The notes below the pieces were generated by a model that searched no databases, was not told the origin of the DNA, and saw only the letters and a program-made list of their open reading frames with translations. Below, one piece after another: positions 1-9,744 of a DNA stretch of 64,000 bases; the stretch's first letter is position 1, and every line of letters starts with the position of its first letter. Source of the stretch: Pseudomonas morbosilactucae (GTDB lineage: Bacteria; Pseudomonadota; Gammaproteobacteria; Pseudomonadales; Pseudomonadaceae). The stretch lies in assembly GCF_023241715.1 (NCBI RefSeq), contig NZ_JALQCW010000059.1:62001-126000 (forward strand), in the 5' to 3' direction. The translations under genes and the position numbers were made by a program.

Positions 1-531
1 CTTCGTTTTCTGAAAATTTATTTTTAATTCTTTTGGTTGTTTTTTAGATTTTTTCTAAATTAATTTAATAAAGATTTTTTACTAAAGCGCTCTCTATTTG
101 GAAGTTTAGAATTTCTGATTGAATCGTTACCTTCAGTTGAGTTTAAGTGTAGGTCGTGGTTTTCGTGTAGGATTAAAAGTGGCTATTCCTATATCCGCTG
201 TTCGTCGGTGATTACAGCAAAGCTATCGCCTAATAAAGGTGTAACCAAAAAATCAAGTTTTGGGGGGCTAAGTAGGAAATAAAATTGACGGTGGTGCATC
301 GCCGAGGTGCCATCATGTTGATCCAATGACCACAAAATGACCAAAAAAGTTGGATGGGGCTAAGTCGATCCTGAACCTTGCTTTGAGGGGCGTCAGTGGT
401 TTTAGTCGTGAAGTTTCATGCTTGAGGGCTTCAGAACGGTTTAAAATATGACGACGTTAAGCGGCAGGCGTCGCTGTGGGATTCAAGCGCGATAGCGTTG
501 CAAATGCTGATTTTACTTTAGGAGAGGGCTG
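1..531. other. AT-rich gene-free stretch upstream of wbpM
   Basis: The first ~180 bases are far richer in A and T than the rest of the window, with long T and A runs. Composition then moves toward the local average. I see no convincing coding frame on either strand. In pseudomonads wbpM usually ends the O-antigen cluster, so this is plausibly the cluster's downstream junction plus the wbpM promoter region. A weak TTGAGG near 422 followed by an AT-rich segment near 441-449 could be a promoter, but the match is poor. Confidence 0.5.
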
Positions 532-2541
532 GTGCAGGAAGGGTTAATGGATAAGCTACGAGCAGGCATGTTGGGATTACCTAAGCGCCACAAGCGTGCA
601 GTTCAGGTGGTCACGGATGTTCTACTGGTTTGGCTTGCCCTGTGGTTGGCGTTCCTCGTTCGTCTTGGGATTGAGGATTTGCTAGGGCCTATAAAAACCC
701 ATTTTTGGCTCTTTATGTCTGCACCGGTCGTTGCCATACCTATCTTTATCCGGTTTGGCATGTACCGTGCCGTCATGCGGTATTTTGGCAATGATGCACT
801 GATTACCATTTGCAAAGCTGTCAGCCTTTCAGCCTTGCTACTGGCGTTGGTGGTGTTCTGGTATAGCAATCACGAAGCCGTGGTGCCTCGTTCCATCGTA
901 TTCAACTACTGGTGGCTCAGCCTTGTCATGATCGGTGGCCTGCGATTGATGATGCGCCAGTATTTTCTGGGCGATTGGTTTACTGCCTCTCAATATGTTC
1001 CTTTTGCCAATCGCGACAATGGTCTGACCAAAGTCGCGATTTACGGCGCAGGAGCCGCCGGTAATCAATTAGTCGCCGCTTTGCGAATGGGGCGAGTGAT
1101 GCGGCCGGTGGCGTTTATCGACGATGACAGCAGTATTGCAGACCGGGTGATTTCAGGTTTGCAGGTGTACAAGCCGAAGTACATCCAGCAGATGATCGAT
1201 GTAACCGGTGCGGAGGAAATCCTCCTGGCTGTCCCCTCATCCTCGAGAGGGCGTCGACGTGAAATTTTGACGTTGCTCGAACAATTTCCCTTGCACGTTC
1301 GCAGTGTTCCCGGATTTATGGATCTGGCCAGTGGTCGAGTGAAGGTCGATGACATTCAAGAGGTGGACATTGCTGACCTGCTTGGACGGGACGCTGTGCC
1401 AGCTCAAGCGGATTTACTAGAACTTTGCGTTGTCGATCAAACCGTTTTAGTGACAGGCGCTGGTGGTTCGATAGGGTCTGAACTTTGCCGCCAGATTCTC
1501 TCTCTCAAGCCTAAAACGCTGCTGCTGTATGAGCACAGTGAATACAATCTTTATAATATTCTTTCTGAGCTCGAGCCCCGTATCTCGCGGGAGTCTTTGC
1601 CTGTTCGACTACTACCTATTCTCGGCTCTGTAAGAGATCAGAATAAGTTGTTGGATATTATGAAAACGTGGAGAGTTGATACCGTTTATCACGCAGCGGC
1701 TTACAAACATGTGCCTATGGTCGAGCACAATATTGCCGAGGGCGTGCTTAATAATGTGATTGGCACGCTGAGTACCGCACAAGCCGCCTTGCAGGCTGGA
1801 GTGGCGAATTTTGTGTTGATCTCTACGGATAAAGCAGTACGCCCCACCAATGTTATGGGTAGCACCAAGCGCCTCGCCGAACTCACATTGCAGGCGCTTA
1901 GTCGTGAAGTTGCCCCGGTTTTTTTTGGTGACAGGTTCAATGTTTCCCGAGTCAACAAAACCCGTTTCACCATGGTGCGCTTTGGCAATGTATTGGGTTC
2001 TTCCGGGTCGGTGATTCCGCTGTTTCACAAACAGATCACCTCTGGAGGGCCGCTGACAGTCACGCACCCCAAGATCACCCGCTACTTCATGACCATCCCC
2101 GAAGCGGCGCAACTGGTCATCCAGGCTGGTTCCATGGGGCAGGGCGGAGACGTATTTGTCCTGGACATGGGCGAACCGGTGAAAATAGCTGAGTTGGCAG
2201 AGAAAATGATTCATCTGTCCGGACTTAGCCTGCGCTCGGAAAAGAATCCGCAAGGCGATATCGCCATTGAGTTCACCGGCCTGCGCCCTGGTGAAAAGCT
2301 TTACGAGGAGTTACTGATTGGCGACAACGTTTCTGCCACTCAGCACCCGATGATCATGAGCGCCAACGAAGATCACCTGCCGTGGGAGGTCTTGAAGGCT
2401 AAGTTGAGCGAACTCCTTGCTGCCATTGATCAAGACGACTATCCGAGGGTGCGTCAGTTGCTTCGGGAAACGGTCAGCGGTTACTCGCCTGACGGGGAAA
2501 TTGTCGACTGGATTCATCAGCAGCGCCGTTTGGAACCTTGA
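532..2541 (+). CDS. wbpM: Membrane-bound nucleoside-diphosphate-sugar 4,6-dehydratase, WbpM/CapD type
   Basis: This is a 669-residue protein of the WbpM/FlaA1/CapD family, which converts UDP-GlcNAc to a 4-keto-6-deoxy sugar for O-antigen synthesis at the inner membrane. The first ~150 residues hold about four hydrophobic segments. A first nucleotide-binding fold follows (VAIYGAGAAG, ~167-176). The catalytic short-chain dehydrogenase domain comes next, with GAGGSIGSE at ~308 and STDKAVRPTNVMGSTK at ~431-446; there M-x-x-x-K replaces the usual Y-x-x-x-K, as in this large membrane subfamily. The GTG start at 532 is chosen because GGAGAGG lies 5-11 bases upstream; an ATG at 547 is an alternative. 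Confidence 0.93.
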   Translation: MQEGLMDKLRAGMLGLPKRHKRAVQVVTDVLLVWLALWLAFLVRLGIEDLLGPIKTHFWLFMSAPVVAIPIFIRFGMYRAVMRYFGNDALITICKAVSLSALLLALVVFWYSNHEAVVPRSIVFNYWWLSLVMIGGLRLMMRQYFLGDWFTASQYVPFANRDNGLTKVAIYGAGAAGNQLVAALRMGRVMRPVAFIDDDSSIADRVISGLQVYKPKYIQQMIDVTGAEEILLAVPSSSRGRRREILTLLEQFPLHVRSVPGFMDLASGRVKVDDIQEVDIADLLGRDAVPAQADLLELCVVDQTVLVTGAGGSIGSELCRQILSLKPKTLLLYEHSEYNLYNILSELEPRISRESLPVRLLPILGSVRDQNKLLDIMKTWRVDTVYHAAAYKHVPMVEHNIAEGVLNNVIGTLSTAQAALQAGVANFVLISTDKAVRPTNVMGSTKRLAELTLQALSREVAPVFFGDRFNVSRVNKTRFTMVRFGNVLGSSGSVIPLFHKQITSGGPLTVTHPKITRYFMTIPEAAQLVIQAGSMGQGGDVFVLDMGEPVKIAELAEKMIHLSGLSLRSEKNPQGDIAIEFTGLRPGEKLYEELLIGDNVSATQHPMIMSANEDHLPWEVLKAKLSELLAAIDQDDYPRVRQLLRETVSGYSPDGEIVDWIHQQRRLEP

Positions 2542-2598
2542 GCCTACATAAGCTGTAACTCAGTGGTTTTTGACTTGCTCGTGGCATCACCTAGGTTA

Positions 2599-2627
2599 GG
2601 GAGGCAGCTTTGGAAAAGCTGCTTTCC
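2599..2627 (+). terminator. Hairpin after wbpM, weak terminator candidate
   Basis: GCAGCTTT and AAAGCTGC form an 8-bp stem with a 3-base loop, flanked by GGGA and TCCC that can extend it. Only three T follow the core stem, so termination would be inefficient. The hairpin lies between wbpM and the comEA-like gene. Confidence 0.35.
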
Positions 2628-2652
2628 CAATCGATGTCATGGAGTGTCACCT

Positions 2653-2985
2653 ATGCGTATCCCTTATTTTTCCTCGCTGATCTTCGCTCTGTTGGCCAGC
2701 ACTTCCCTGGTCGTTAACGCTGCCCCTGCTGTTTCGGCTCAGACAAGCCCCGCCGTGATCGAGGCGCCCACTGCCGCCGACCGGGTAAACAAGGTCAACC
2801 TGAACACCGCAGATTTGCCGACGCTGCAGCGTGAGCTGTTCGGTATTGGTGCGGCCAAGGCCAAGGCAATCGTCGACTATCGCGATAGCCATGGGCCTTT
2901 TGCCTCCGTGGATGAGTTGCTGGAGGTCAAAGGCATTGGCAAGACGCTCCTGGAGCGCAACCGGGACAAACTCGAGGTCAATTGA
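2653..2985 (+). CDS. ComEA-like secreted helix-hairpin-helix protein
   Basis: This is a 110-residue protein with an N-terminal signal peptide (MRIPYFSSLIFALLAS, cleavage probably after VNAAPA). After a short linker, a ComEA-type helix-hairpin-helix pair covers roughly residues 48-110, with the signatures VNLNTAD, GIGAAKAKAIVDYR and GIGKTLLE. The family binds DNA non-specifically in the periplasm, and ComEA proteins take part in DNA uptake. A role in transformation here is inference only. The start at 2653 has GGAG 8 bases upstream. The gene follows wbpM, as I recall from other pseudomonads. Confidence 0.85.
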   Translation: MRIPYFSSLIFALLASTSLVVNAAPAVSAQTSPAVIEAPTAADRVNKVNLNTADLPTLQRELFGIGAAKAKAIVDYRDSHGPFASVDELLEVKGIGKTLLERNRDKLEVN

Positions 2986-3005
2986 CGGAGCGTTGGTTTG
3001 GGCGG

Positions 3006-3026
3006 AGGCCGGTCAATGACCGGCCT
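3006..3026 (+). terminator. GC-rich hairpin downstream of comEA-like gene
   Basis: AGGCCGGTCA and TGACCGGCCT form a near-perfect stem just after the stop codon. There is no long T run, so it may be a terminator or an RNA-stabilising hairpin. Confidence 0.45.
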
Positions 3027-3115
3027 TCAACCGTTTAAGCGTCTTGTGCGTTACACATTGTTCAAGTGTCTGGAGTGTCGTTAAAGCTTCAAGCCTTGCC
3101 TTGAAGTATCCAGAA

Positions 3116-3141
3116 GCCCCTTGGCCATTGCAGCCAGGGGC
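3116..3141. terminator. Hairpin between convergent genes
   Basis: GCCCCTTGGC pairs with GCCAGGGGC, with one bulge, between the comEA-like gene and the convergent small membrane protein gene. T runs are short on both sides, so this is only a candidate bidirectional terminator. Confidence 0.4.
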
Positions 3142-3149
3142 TTTGCAGG

Positions 3150-3317
3150 TTAACGGTCTTGCGCTTCCTTGGCGTCCATTTGTGCGTTGCGTTCGGCCAC
3201 GCGCTTACGTTGCTCATCGGTCAGCTCTACCTTGTTGGCGGTATCACGCAACATCATCAAGCCGCCGACAATCGAACCGATTGCAATCACCAGAATCAAC
3301 CAGGCATACCAGGGCAT
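3150..3317 (-). CDS. Small single-pass membrane protein, DUF2897-like
   Basis: This 55-residue protein has one N-terminal membrane segment (roughly residues 3-23, ending in IGSIVGGLMML) followed by a charged, probably cytoplasmic tail (ELTDEQRKRVAERNAQMDAK). It resembles the DUF2897 family of gammaproteobacterial small membrane proteins, whose role is unknown to me. The start at 3317 is chosen because AGGAGAG lies just upstream. The upstream extension of the frame has no start signal. Confidence 0.7.
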   Translation of the reverse strand: MPWYAWLILVIAIGSIVGGLMMLRDTANKVELTDEQRKRVAERNAQMDAKEAQDR

Positions 3318-3447
3318 AGGGCTCTCCTTAACAGCAGGCCGGGTGGCGAAGGGGTTCGCTCGCGGGCCTGCCTGTACCACTTTGAGTGAAGGTATTTCAC
3401 AGTGGTTCCATTGTATGCCTGATCCTTTGGCCCCGCTTTGGCGCGGT

Positions 3448-4811
3448 TTACAGCCCGGTCAACATGGCGTCTGCCGGCGCATCGGCACGCAACTGGGCAG
3501 TGAGTTGGAAGTAGACGAAGCCTGCGGCCATGAAACCCAGGAAAATCAGGCCGATCAGGGTGTTGAACCAAGCCATGGCGACCAGGCACACCACGGCCAG
3601 GACCAAGGCGATGGCCGGTACCAGCGGGTAGCCTGGAGCGCGGAAGGTGCGTTCCAAATCGGGTTCGGTCTTCCGCAGTTTGAACAGGCTGAGCATGCTC
3701 ATGATGTACATCACGATGGCGCCGAAGACTGCCATGGTGATCATCGCCGCGGTCAGGGTCATGCCGCCGAGGTTGATCAGGCCGTCGCTGTAGATCGCCG
3801 CGATACCGATCAGCCCGCCGGCAATGATGGCGCGGTGCGGGGTCTGGAATCGCGATAACTTGGCCAGCGAGGCCGGCAGGTAGCCTGCGCGGGCCAGGGC
3901 GAAGAATTGCCGTGAGTAACCAAGAATGATCCCGTGGAAGCTGGCCACCAGGCCGAACAGGCCAATCCACACCAGCATGTGCAGCCAGCCGGAACTGTCG
4001 CCGACCACGGTTTTCATGGCCTGGGGCAGGGGATCGTTGATGTTCGACAAGGTTCGCCAGTCACCCACGCCGCCGGCGAAGAACATCACCCCCATCGCCA
4101 GGAAAACCAGGGTCAGGATGCCGCTGATGTAGGCTTTGGGAATGGTGCGTTTAGGGTCCTTGGCTTCTTCGGCGCCATCGCGGCGCCTTCGATGGCCAGG
4201 AAGAACCAGATGGCAAAGGGAATGGCGGCAAACATGCCGGCAATCGCCGGGGCACCAAAAGTATCGGAGCCGGCCCATCCATTGAGGGCGAAATTGCTGA
4301 AGCTGAAGGCCGGCGCCACCACTCCCATGAACACCAGCAGTTCGGCCACGGCCAACACGCACACCACCAACTCAAAGGTAGCGGCCAGTTTTACCCCGAG
4401 GATGTTCAGGCCCATAAACACGAAATAGGCGCCAACCGCGGCGTGCTTTGGGTCCAGGGCGGGGAACTGCACGTTCAGGTAGGCGCCGATGGCCAGGGCA
4501 ATGGCTGGTGGGGCGAAGACGAATTCAATCAGGGTCGCGAGCCCGGCAATCAGCCCGCCTTTTTCGCCGAAAGCCCGGCGGCTATAGGCAAATGGGCCAC
4601 CTGCGTGAGGAATCGCCGTGGTCAGTTCGGTGAAGCTGAAGATAAAGCAGGTGTACATGGCCGCGACCATCAGTGACGTGAGCAGAAAGCCCAATGTCCC
4701 GGCGACGCCCCAGCCATAACTCCAGCCGAAGTATTCCCCGGAGATCACCAGGCCGACCGCGATGCCCCATAAATGCAACGTCCCCAAGGTGGGTTTTAGT
4801 TGTGTGTTCAT
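3448..4811 (-). pseudogene. eat: Ethanolamine-type APC permease, broken by a single-base deletion
   Basis: The product would be a ~454-residue, 12-helix APC-superfamily permease resembling the ethanolamine permease family, beginning MNTQLKPTLGTLHLWGIAVG. Reading is intact from 4811 to about 4175, ending in FFLAIEGAAMA, then shifts. Adding one base at the GGCGCC around 4171-4176 restores AEEAKDPKRTIPKAY and an open frame to 3448. The repaired span of 1365 bases is an exact number of codons. The start at 4811 has GGGAGC upstream. No ethanolamine ammonia-lyase genes are nearby, so the substrate is inferred from family resemblance. The break may be a sequencing deletion. Confidence 0.8.
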
Positions 4812-5145
4812 CGGTTGCTCCCTGAACGGTTTGAAGTGCTCCAAAGGGGCTGTGCATCGGCTGTGCCAGTCTGCAAAAAAGCGTCGCAAAGGCTGAAAAG
4901 CTGTCGTATCGAGGATGTTCAGCGCTATTTCCCAGGAAAAAGCGCTCAGCGTGGTGCAGGGGCATGCAACGCCCAAGGGCATCGTGATCAACGCCCATCG
5001 CTCTCAGATCGCCGACAGGCCGGGCAATGCGGCCAGTCTTTACGCTTTCTTTATGCCCTGTGCGCGGCCTCGCTCTCGTTCCTTTACGGCGCTCCTGGGG
5101 ACAATCCCCCTACACGCGGCAATCGCCGTACGACGGAGAAATTCC
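4812..5145 (+). promoter_or_regulatory. Intergenic kdp control region
   Basis: This is a 334-base non-coding gap between the divergent permease and kdpF. It holds the candidate KdpE box at 5036-5057. I found no strong sigma-70 promoter: GACAAT at 5100-5105 could serve as a -10 but has a poor -35, which is expected for an activator-dependent promoter. Confidence 0.5.
5036..5057 (+). promoter_or_regulatory. Candidate KdpE-binding box
   Basis: The segment TCTTTACGCTTTCTTTATGC closely resembles the E. coli kdp operator as I remember it, a T-rich tandem of TTTATAC and TTTTTACA followed by a C-rich tract. Here a C/G-rich tract also follows. It lies ~90 bases before kdpF, in the right place for activation by KdpE. 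Confidence 0.55.
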
Positions 5146-5235
5146 ATGAGCGTTCTGGACGGGGTGTCACTGCTGCTGGCAGTGGGGCTGTTCGTTTATC
5201 TACTGGTTGCGCTGTTGCGCGCGGATCGGAACTAG
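5146..5235 (+). CDS. kdpF: Potassium-transporting ATPase small subunit KdpF
   Basis: This is a 29-residue single-helix peptide (MSVLDGVSLLLAVGLFVYLL, then VALLRADRN). It is the expected size and character of KdpF, which stabilises the KdpABC complex in the inner membrane. CGGAGAA lies upstream as the ribosome-binding site. It is followed after 11 bases by kdpA. Confidence 0.9.
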   Translation: MSVLDGVSLLLAVGLFVYLLVALLRADRN

Positions 5236-5246
5236 GAGCTGCGGTT

Positions 5247-6941
5247 ATGCACAGTAATGACTATTGGCTGATCCTCGCCTTCTTTGCCCTGGTGCTGTTG
5301 CCGGCCCCTTTCCTGGGGCGTTTTTATTACCGGGTCATGGAGGGGCAGCGCACCTGGCTGAGTCCGTTGCTCGGTCCTGTGGAGCGGGGCTGTTATCGGC
5401 TGGCCGGGGTTGATCCGCAGGCTGAACAGAGCTGGCAGAAGTACACGCTGGCCTTGCTCGCGTTCAACCTTGCAGGTTTTCTCCTGCTGTTCGCGATGTT
5501 GTTGTTTCAAGATCACCTGCCCCTCAACCCGCAGCACTTGCCGGGCCAGGAGTGGACCTTGGCCTTCAACACGGCGGTCAGCTTCATGACCAACACCAAC
5601 TGGCAGTCCTACAGCGGTGAGGCGTCCCTGAGCTACCTCAGCCAGATGGCCGGCCTGACGGTGCAGAACTTTGTCAGCGCTGCCACCGGGCTTGCGGTGC
5701 TGGTGGCCCTGTGTCGCGGTATCGGCCGGCGTTCGGCACAGACCCTGGGTAACTTCTGGGTCGACATGACTCGCGCCACTCTTTATGGGCTGTTGCCTCT
5801 GTGTCTGTTGTTGGCGCTGTTCCTGGTCTGGCAGGGGGTGCCACAAACCTTTGCCCAGTATGTGAATGCGTTGACGGTGCAGGGCGCCGATCAAGTGATC
5901 CCGTTGGGGCCGGCAGCCAGTCAGATTGCGATCAAGCAACTGGGCACCAATGGCGGGGGCTTTTTCGGTGTCAACTCGGCCCATCCCTTCGAGAACCCGA
6001 CCGCCTGGAGCAACCTGTTCGAACTGGCCTCGATCATCCTCATTCCGGTGGCCCTGGTTTTCACCTTTGGTCACTACGTGAAAGACCTGCGGCAGAGCAG
6101 GGCCATCGTCGCCTGCATGCTGGCCTTGTTCCTGATTGGCGGTGCCACTTCGCTGTGGGCCGAATACCAGCCCAACCCGGCGCTGAATAACCCGGCGGTC
6201 GAGCAAGCGGCGCCGCTGGAAGGCAAGGAGTCACGCTTCGGAACCACCGCCACCGTGCTCTGGTCGGTGACCACCACGGCGGCGTCCAACGGTTCGGTCA
6301 ACGGCATGCACGACAGCCTCAACCCCCTCAGCGGAATGGTGGCGTTGATCAACATGATGGTTGGCGAGGTGATCTTCGGCGGTGTTGGGGCCGGTCTTTA
6401 CGGCATGTTGCTCAACGTGCTGATCGCGGTGTTCCTGGCCGGCTTGATGATCGGTCGTACCCCCGAATACCTGGGCAAGAAGCTTCAGGCCAAGGAAGTG
6501 CAACTGCTGGTGTTGACCCTGATGGTGATGCCGATCGGCGTGCTGGTGCTGGGTGCGATTGCCGCCAGCCTGCCTGGGCCGGTGGCCGCAGTCAGCAATC
6601 CCGGGGCCCACGGCTTCAGCCAGTTGCTCTACGCCTACACCTCTGCCAGTGCCAACAACGGTTCGGCGTTTGGCGGCTTTGGCGCTAACACGCCCTTTCA
6701 TAACCTGATGCTGGGGTTGGGCATGTTGATTGGCCGTTTCGGTTACATCCTTCCGGTACTGGCCCTGGCCGGCAGCCTGGCGTTGAAGAAAACCGCGCCC
6801 ATCGGCCAGAACAGTTTTCCCACCCATGGCCCGCTGTTCGTGGCGTTGCTGACGGTGACCATCTTGCTGGTGGGCGGCTTGACCTTCCTGCCGACCCTGG
6901 CGTTGGGCCCGATCGCCGAACACCTGAGCATGGGCTTCTGA
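5247..6941 (+). CDS. kdpA: Potassium-transporting ATPase channel subunit KdpA
   Basis: This 564-residue polytopic membrane protein is the K+-binding and translocating subunit of the Kdp high-affinity uptake ATPase. The four selectivity-filter loops of the superfamily are visible: [38 protein letters not shown] and [13 protein letters not shown]. The ATG at 5247 is chosen over an upstream extension because it follows kdpF closely, has AGGAGC before it, and gives the normal KdpA length. It is co-transcribed with kdpF and kdpB. Confidence 0.97.
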   Translation: MHSNDYWLILAFFALVLLPAPFLGRFYYRVMEGQRTWLSPLLGPVERGCYRLAGVDPQAEQSWQKYTLALLAFNLAGFLLLFAMLLFQDHLPLNPQHLPGQEWTLAFNTAVSFMTNTNWQSYSGEASLSYLSQMAGLTVQNFVSAATGLAVLVALCRGIGRRSAQTLGNFWVDMTRATLYGLLPLCLLLALFLVWQGVPQTFAQYVNALTVQGADQVIPLGPAASQIAIKQLGTNGGGFFGVNSAHPFENPTAWSNLFELASIILIPVALVFTFGHYVKDLRQSRAIVACMLALFLIGGATSLWAEYQPNPALNNPAVEQAAPLEGKESRFGTTATVLWSVTTTAASNGSVNGMHDSLNPLSGMVALINMMVGEVIFGGVGAGLYGMLLNVLIAVFLAGLMIGRTPEYLGKKLQAKEVQLLVLTLMVMPIGVLVLGAIAASLPGPVAAVSNPGAHGFSQLLYAYTSASANNGSAFGGFGANTPFHNLMLGLGMLIGRFGYILPVLALAGSLALKKTAPIGQNSFPTHGPLFVALLTVTILLVGGLTFLPTLALGPIAEHLSMGF

Positions 6942-6951
6942 GGATTCCAAC

Positions 6952-9051
6952 ATGAATATGCAGATTCCAGCCTCGAACAAGGCCGCTTCCCAGGTTGCCG
7001 AGGGCCAGCGCACCAACGCCAGGCACGGCGCCTCCGAGCAACAGAAAACCTCCATCGCAGCGCTCTGGCGCCCGGCGCTGGTGCAAGCCTTCGTCAAACT
7101 CGACCCGCGCCAGTTGCAACGCTCGCCGGTGATGCTGGTGGTCGAGCTGACGGCGATCCTCACCACCGTGCTGTGCTTTATTCCCGACACCGCGGTGCCG
7201 ACCTTCGTCGCGGCGCAGATCGCCCTGTGGCTGTGGTTCACCGTGCTGTTCGCCAACTTCGCCGAAGCCTTGGCCGAAGGTCGTGGCAAGGCTCGTGCCG
7301 ACAGCCTTAAAGCGGGCAGTGAGGGCCTCAGTGCGCGGCGTCGGCAAGCCGATGGTGGCTTCCAGATTGTCCCGGCCGCTCAGTTGCGCAAAGACGATGT
7401 GGTGCGGGTTGAGGCCGGGGAGATGATCCCCGGTGACGGCGAAGTCATCGAAGGCATCGCGGCGGTCAACGAGGCAGCGATCACCGGCGAATCTGCGCCG
7501 GTGATTCGTGAGTCCGGGGGCGACCGCTCGGCCGTCACCGGCAACACCCGGCTGGTGTCCGATTGGCTGCTGGTGCGGATCACTGCCAACCCGGGGGAGT
7601 CGACCCTGGACCGCATGATTGCGCTGGTGGAGGGCGCCAAACGCCAGAAAACCCCCAATGAAGTGGCCCTGGACATCCTGCTGATCGGCCTGACTCTGAT
7701 CTTCCTGCTGGTGGTCGTGACGCTGCAGCCCTTCGCCCACTTCGCCAACGGCAGCCTGCCGCTGGTGTTTCTGGTGGCCTTATTGGTGACCCTGATCCCT
7801 ACCACCATTGGTGGCCTGCTGTCGGCCATCGGCATCGCCGGCATGGACCGCCTGGTGCGCCTGAACGTGATCGCCAAGTCCGGCCGCGCGGTGGAAGCGG
7901 CGGGGGACGTGCACGTGCTGCTGCTGGACAAGACCGGCACCATCACCTTTGGCAACCGTCGTTGTGCGGCGATTCATGCTGCCCCGGGCGTGACCGCCAA
8001 GGAAATGGCCGAAGGCGCCTTGTTGGCGTCCCTGGCCGACGACACGGCGGAAGGCAAATCCATCGTTGACTACCTGCGCGGACTTTATCCACAGCCTGAG
8101 CCGGGTGCCGATGCATTGATTGGTGTGCCGTTCAGCGCCGAAACCCGTTTGTCGGGGGTGGATTACCAAGGCCGTGTTTACCGCAAGGGGGCGGTGGATT
8201 CGCTACTCAGCTTCGTCGGCCAGCAACGCAGCGACCTGGCGCCGGCCCTGTCGCGGGAAATCGACAAGATTGCCCAGAGTGGCGGCACCCCGTTGCTGGT
8301 GTGTGCCGAGGGCCGGTTGTTGGGCGCCATCCACCTCAAGGACGTGGTCAAGCCCGGGATTCGTGAGCGCTTCGCCGAGCTGCGCAAGCTGGGGATTCGT
8401 ACGGTGATGGTCACCGGCGACAACCCCTTGACCGCTGCGGCCATCGCCGCTGAAGCGGGAGTGGATGACGTGTTGGCCGAAGCCACTCCGGAGAAGAAGC
8501 TGGCACGGATTCGTCATGAGCAAAACGACGGGCGCCTGGTCGCCATGTGCGGTGACGGCGCCAACGACGCCCCGGCCCTGGCCCAGGCGGATGTGGGCAT
8601 GGCCATGAACGACGGCACCCAGGCCGCCCGCGAGGCCGCCAATATGGTGGACTTGGACAGCGATCCGACCAAGTTGCTAGACGTTGTGCAGATCGGCAAG
8701 GAACTGCTGGTTACCCGTGGCGCCCTGACCACCTTTTCCATTGCCAACGACGTGGCCAAGTACTTTGCCATTTTGCCGGCCCTGTTCGCGGCGATTTATC
8801 CACAGCTTGGCGTGCTCAACATCATGGGCTTGAGCAGCCCGCAGAGTGCGATTCTCTCGGCCATTGTTTTCAACGCCCTGATCATCGTAGTGCTGATTCC
8901 CCTGGCCCTGCGCGGTGTGCGGGTGCAGGCGGCGAGTGCGGCGCATCTGCTGCGGCGCAACCTGCTGATCTATGGCGTGGGCGGGATCGTGGTGCCGTTC
9001 GTGGGCATCAAGCTGATCGACATGCTGCTCACCGCACTGCATCTGGTGTAA
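6952..9051 (+). CDS. kdpB: Potassium-transporting ATPase ATP-binding subunit KdpB
   Basis: This 699-residue P-type ATPase energises K+ uptake. Visible motifs are the actuator TGES (~179), the phosphorylation motif DKTGT with the phospho-accepting aspartate at about residue 326, MVTGDN, and the hinge [16 protein letters not shown]. The N terminus carries a ~30-residue polar extension before the first membrane helix. It is separated from kdpA by 10 bases, with GAGGA as the ribosome-binding site, and is followed by a strong stem-loop before kdpC. Confidence 0.97.
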   Translation: MNMQIPASNKAASQVAEGQRTNARHGASEQQKTSIAALWRPALVQAFVKLDPRQLQRSPVMLVVELTAILTTVLCFIPDTAVPTFVAAQIALWLWFTVLFANFAEALAEGRGKARADSLKAGSEGLSARRRQADGGFQIVPAAQLRKDDVVRVEAGEMIPGDGEVIEGIAAVNEAAITGESAPVIRESGGDRSAVTGNTRLVSDWLLVRITANPGESTLDRMIALVEGAKRQKTPNEVALDILLIGLTLIFLLVVVTLQPFAHFANGSLPLVFLVALLVTLIPTTIGGLLSAIGIAGMDRLVRLNVIAKSGRAVEAAGDVHVLLLDKTGTITFGNRRCAAIHAAPGVTAKEMAEGALLASLADDTAEGKSIVDYLRGLYPQPEPGADALIGVPFSAETRLSGVDYQGRVYRKGAVDSLLSFVGQQRSDLAPALSREIDKIAQSGGTPLLVCAEGRLLGAIHLKDVVKPGIRERFAELRKLGIRTVMVTGDNPLTAAAIAAEAGVDDVLAEATPEKKLARIRHEQNDGRLVAMCGDGANDAPALAQADVGMAMNDGTQAAREAANMVDLDSDPTKLLDVVQIGKELLVTRGALTTFSIANDVAKYFAILPALFAAIYPQLGVLNIMGLSSPQSAILSAIVFNALIIVVLIPLALRGVRVQAASAAHLLRRNLLIYGVGGIVVPFVGIKLIDMLLTALHLV

Positions 9052-9059
9052 CCCTTTTT

Positions 9060-9085
9060 GCAGGGGCCGGTTCGCCGGCTCTTGC
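9060..9085 (+). repeat. Stable UUCG stem-loop between kdpB and kdpC
   Basis: GCAGGGGCCGG (9060-9070) pairs along its whole length with CCGGCTCTTGC (9075-9085), counting two G-U pairs. The loop is TTCG, a very stable tetraloop. It is not followed by a T run. It could be a REP-like element or an RNA-processing or stability signal setting the ratio of KdpB to KdpC. Confidence 0.6.
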
Positions 9086-9113
9086 AGGGACTGACTGAAT
9101 CGAGGATTGAGAG

Positions 9114-9665
9114 ATGTCTAGCGTATTGCGTCCGGCCTTGAGCCTGATGGTGTTGATGACCCTGATCACTGGCGTGGTCTACCCCTTGGTGGTGACGGGT
9201 GTGGCCCAGGTGGCGTTCCCGGATCAGGCCAATGGCAGCCTGGTGCGAGATGCCGACGGCAAGGTACGGGGCTCGGCCCTGATCGCCCAGGATTTTACCG
9301 GCGATGCCTGGTTTCACCCGCGTCCTTCGGCGGGGGCTTTTGCGACGGTGTCCAGCAGTGCCAGCAACCTGGCGCCGAGCAACCCGGCCCTGGCCACGCG
9401 GGTGATCGACGACGCCAACAAGTTGCAGGTACCCGGTCAGGGGCCGGTGCCCCTGGCGTTGCTGACCACGTCGGGCAGCGGTCTGGATCCGCACTTGCCT
9501 CCCGCAGCGATTAACTATCAACTGGCGCGGGTCGCCGCGGCGCGTAACGTGCCGCCAGCGACCTTGCAGCAACTGGTCGCGGCCCACACCGAACAACCGC
9601 TGGTGGGGCCACCGGTGGTCAATGTGCTGGCGCTGAACATGGCGTTGCAACGGCTAGCGTTGTAG
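9114..9665 (+). CDS. kdpC: Potassium-transporting ATPase subunit KdpC
   Basis: This 183-residue subunit has one N-terminal membrane helix ([21 protein letters not shown]) and a periplasmic domain. Typical KdpC signatures are [31 protein letters not shown] and the C-terminal [13 protein letters not shown]. It assembles with KdpFAB. A weak GAGG-like site (GAGGATTGAGAG) precedes the ATG. The gap to kdpB is 62 bases and contains the stem-loop. Confidence 0.96.
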   Translation: MSSVLRPALSLMVLMTLITGVVYPLVVTGVAQVAFPDQANGSLVRDADGKVRGSALIAQDFTGDAWFHPRPSAGAFATVSSSASNLAPSNPALATRVIDDANKLQVPGQGPVPLALLTTSGSGLDPHLPPAAINYQLARVAAARNVPPATLQQLVAAHTEQPLVGPPVVNVLALNMALQRLAL

Positions 9666-9744
9666 GTGCGGGCAGGCTTGCGCTACACAGGTAACCACAG
9701 GCTCGCAGCAGGATGGATAGGTTTGAGTTCAGAGAGAGAATGGC

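Noticed and set aside
9661-9744. REP/BIME repeat between kdpC and kdpD
   Set aside because: The GCGGGCAGGCTTGCGC segment looks REP-like but does not form the usual clean stem and was not seen repeated elsewhere in the window.
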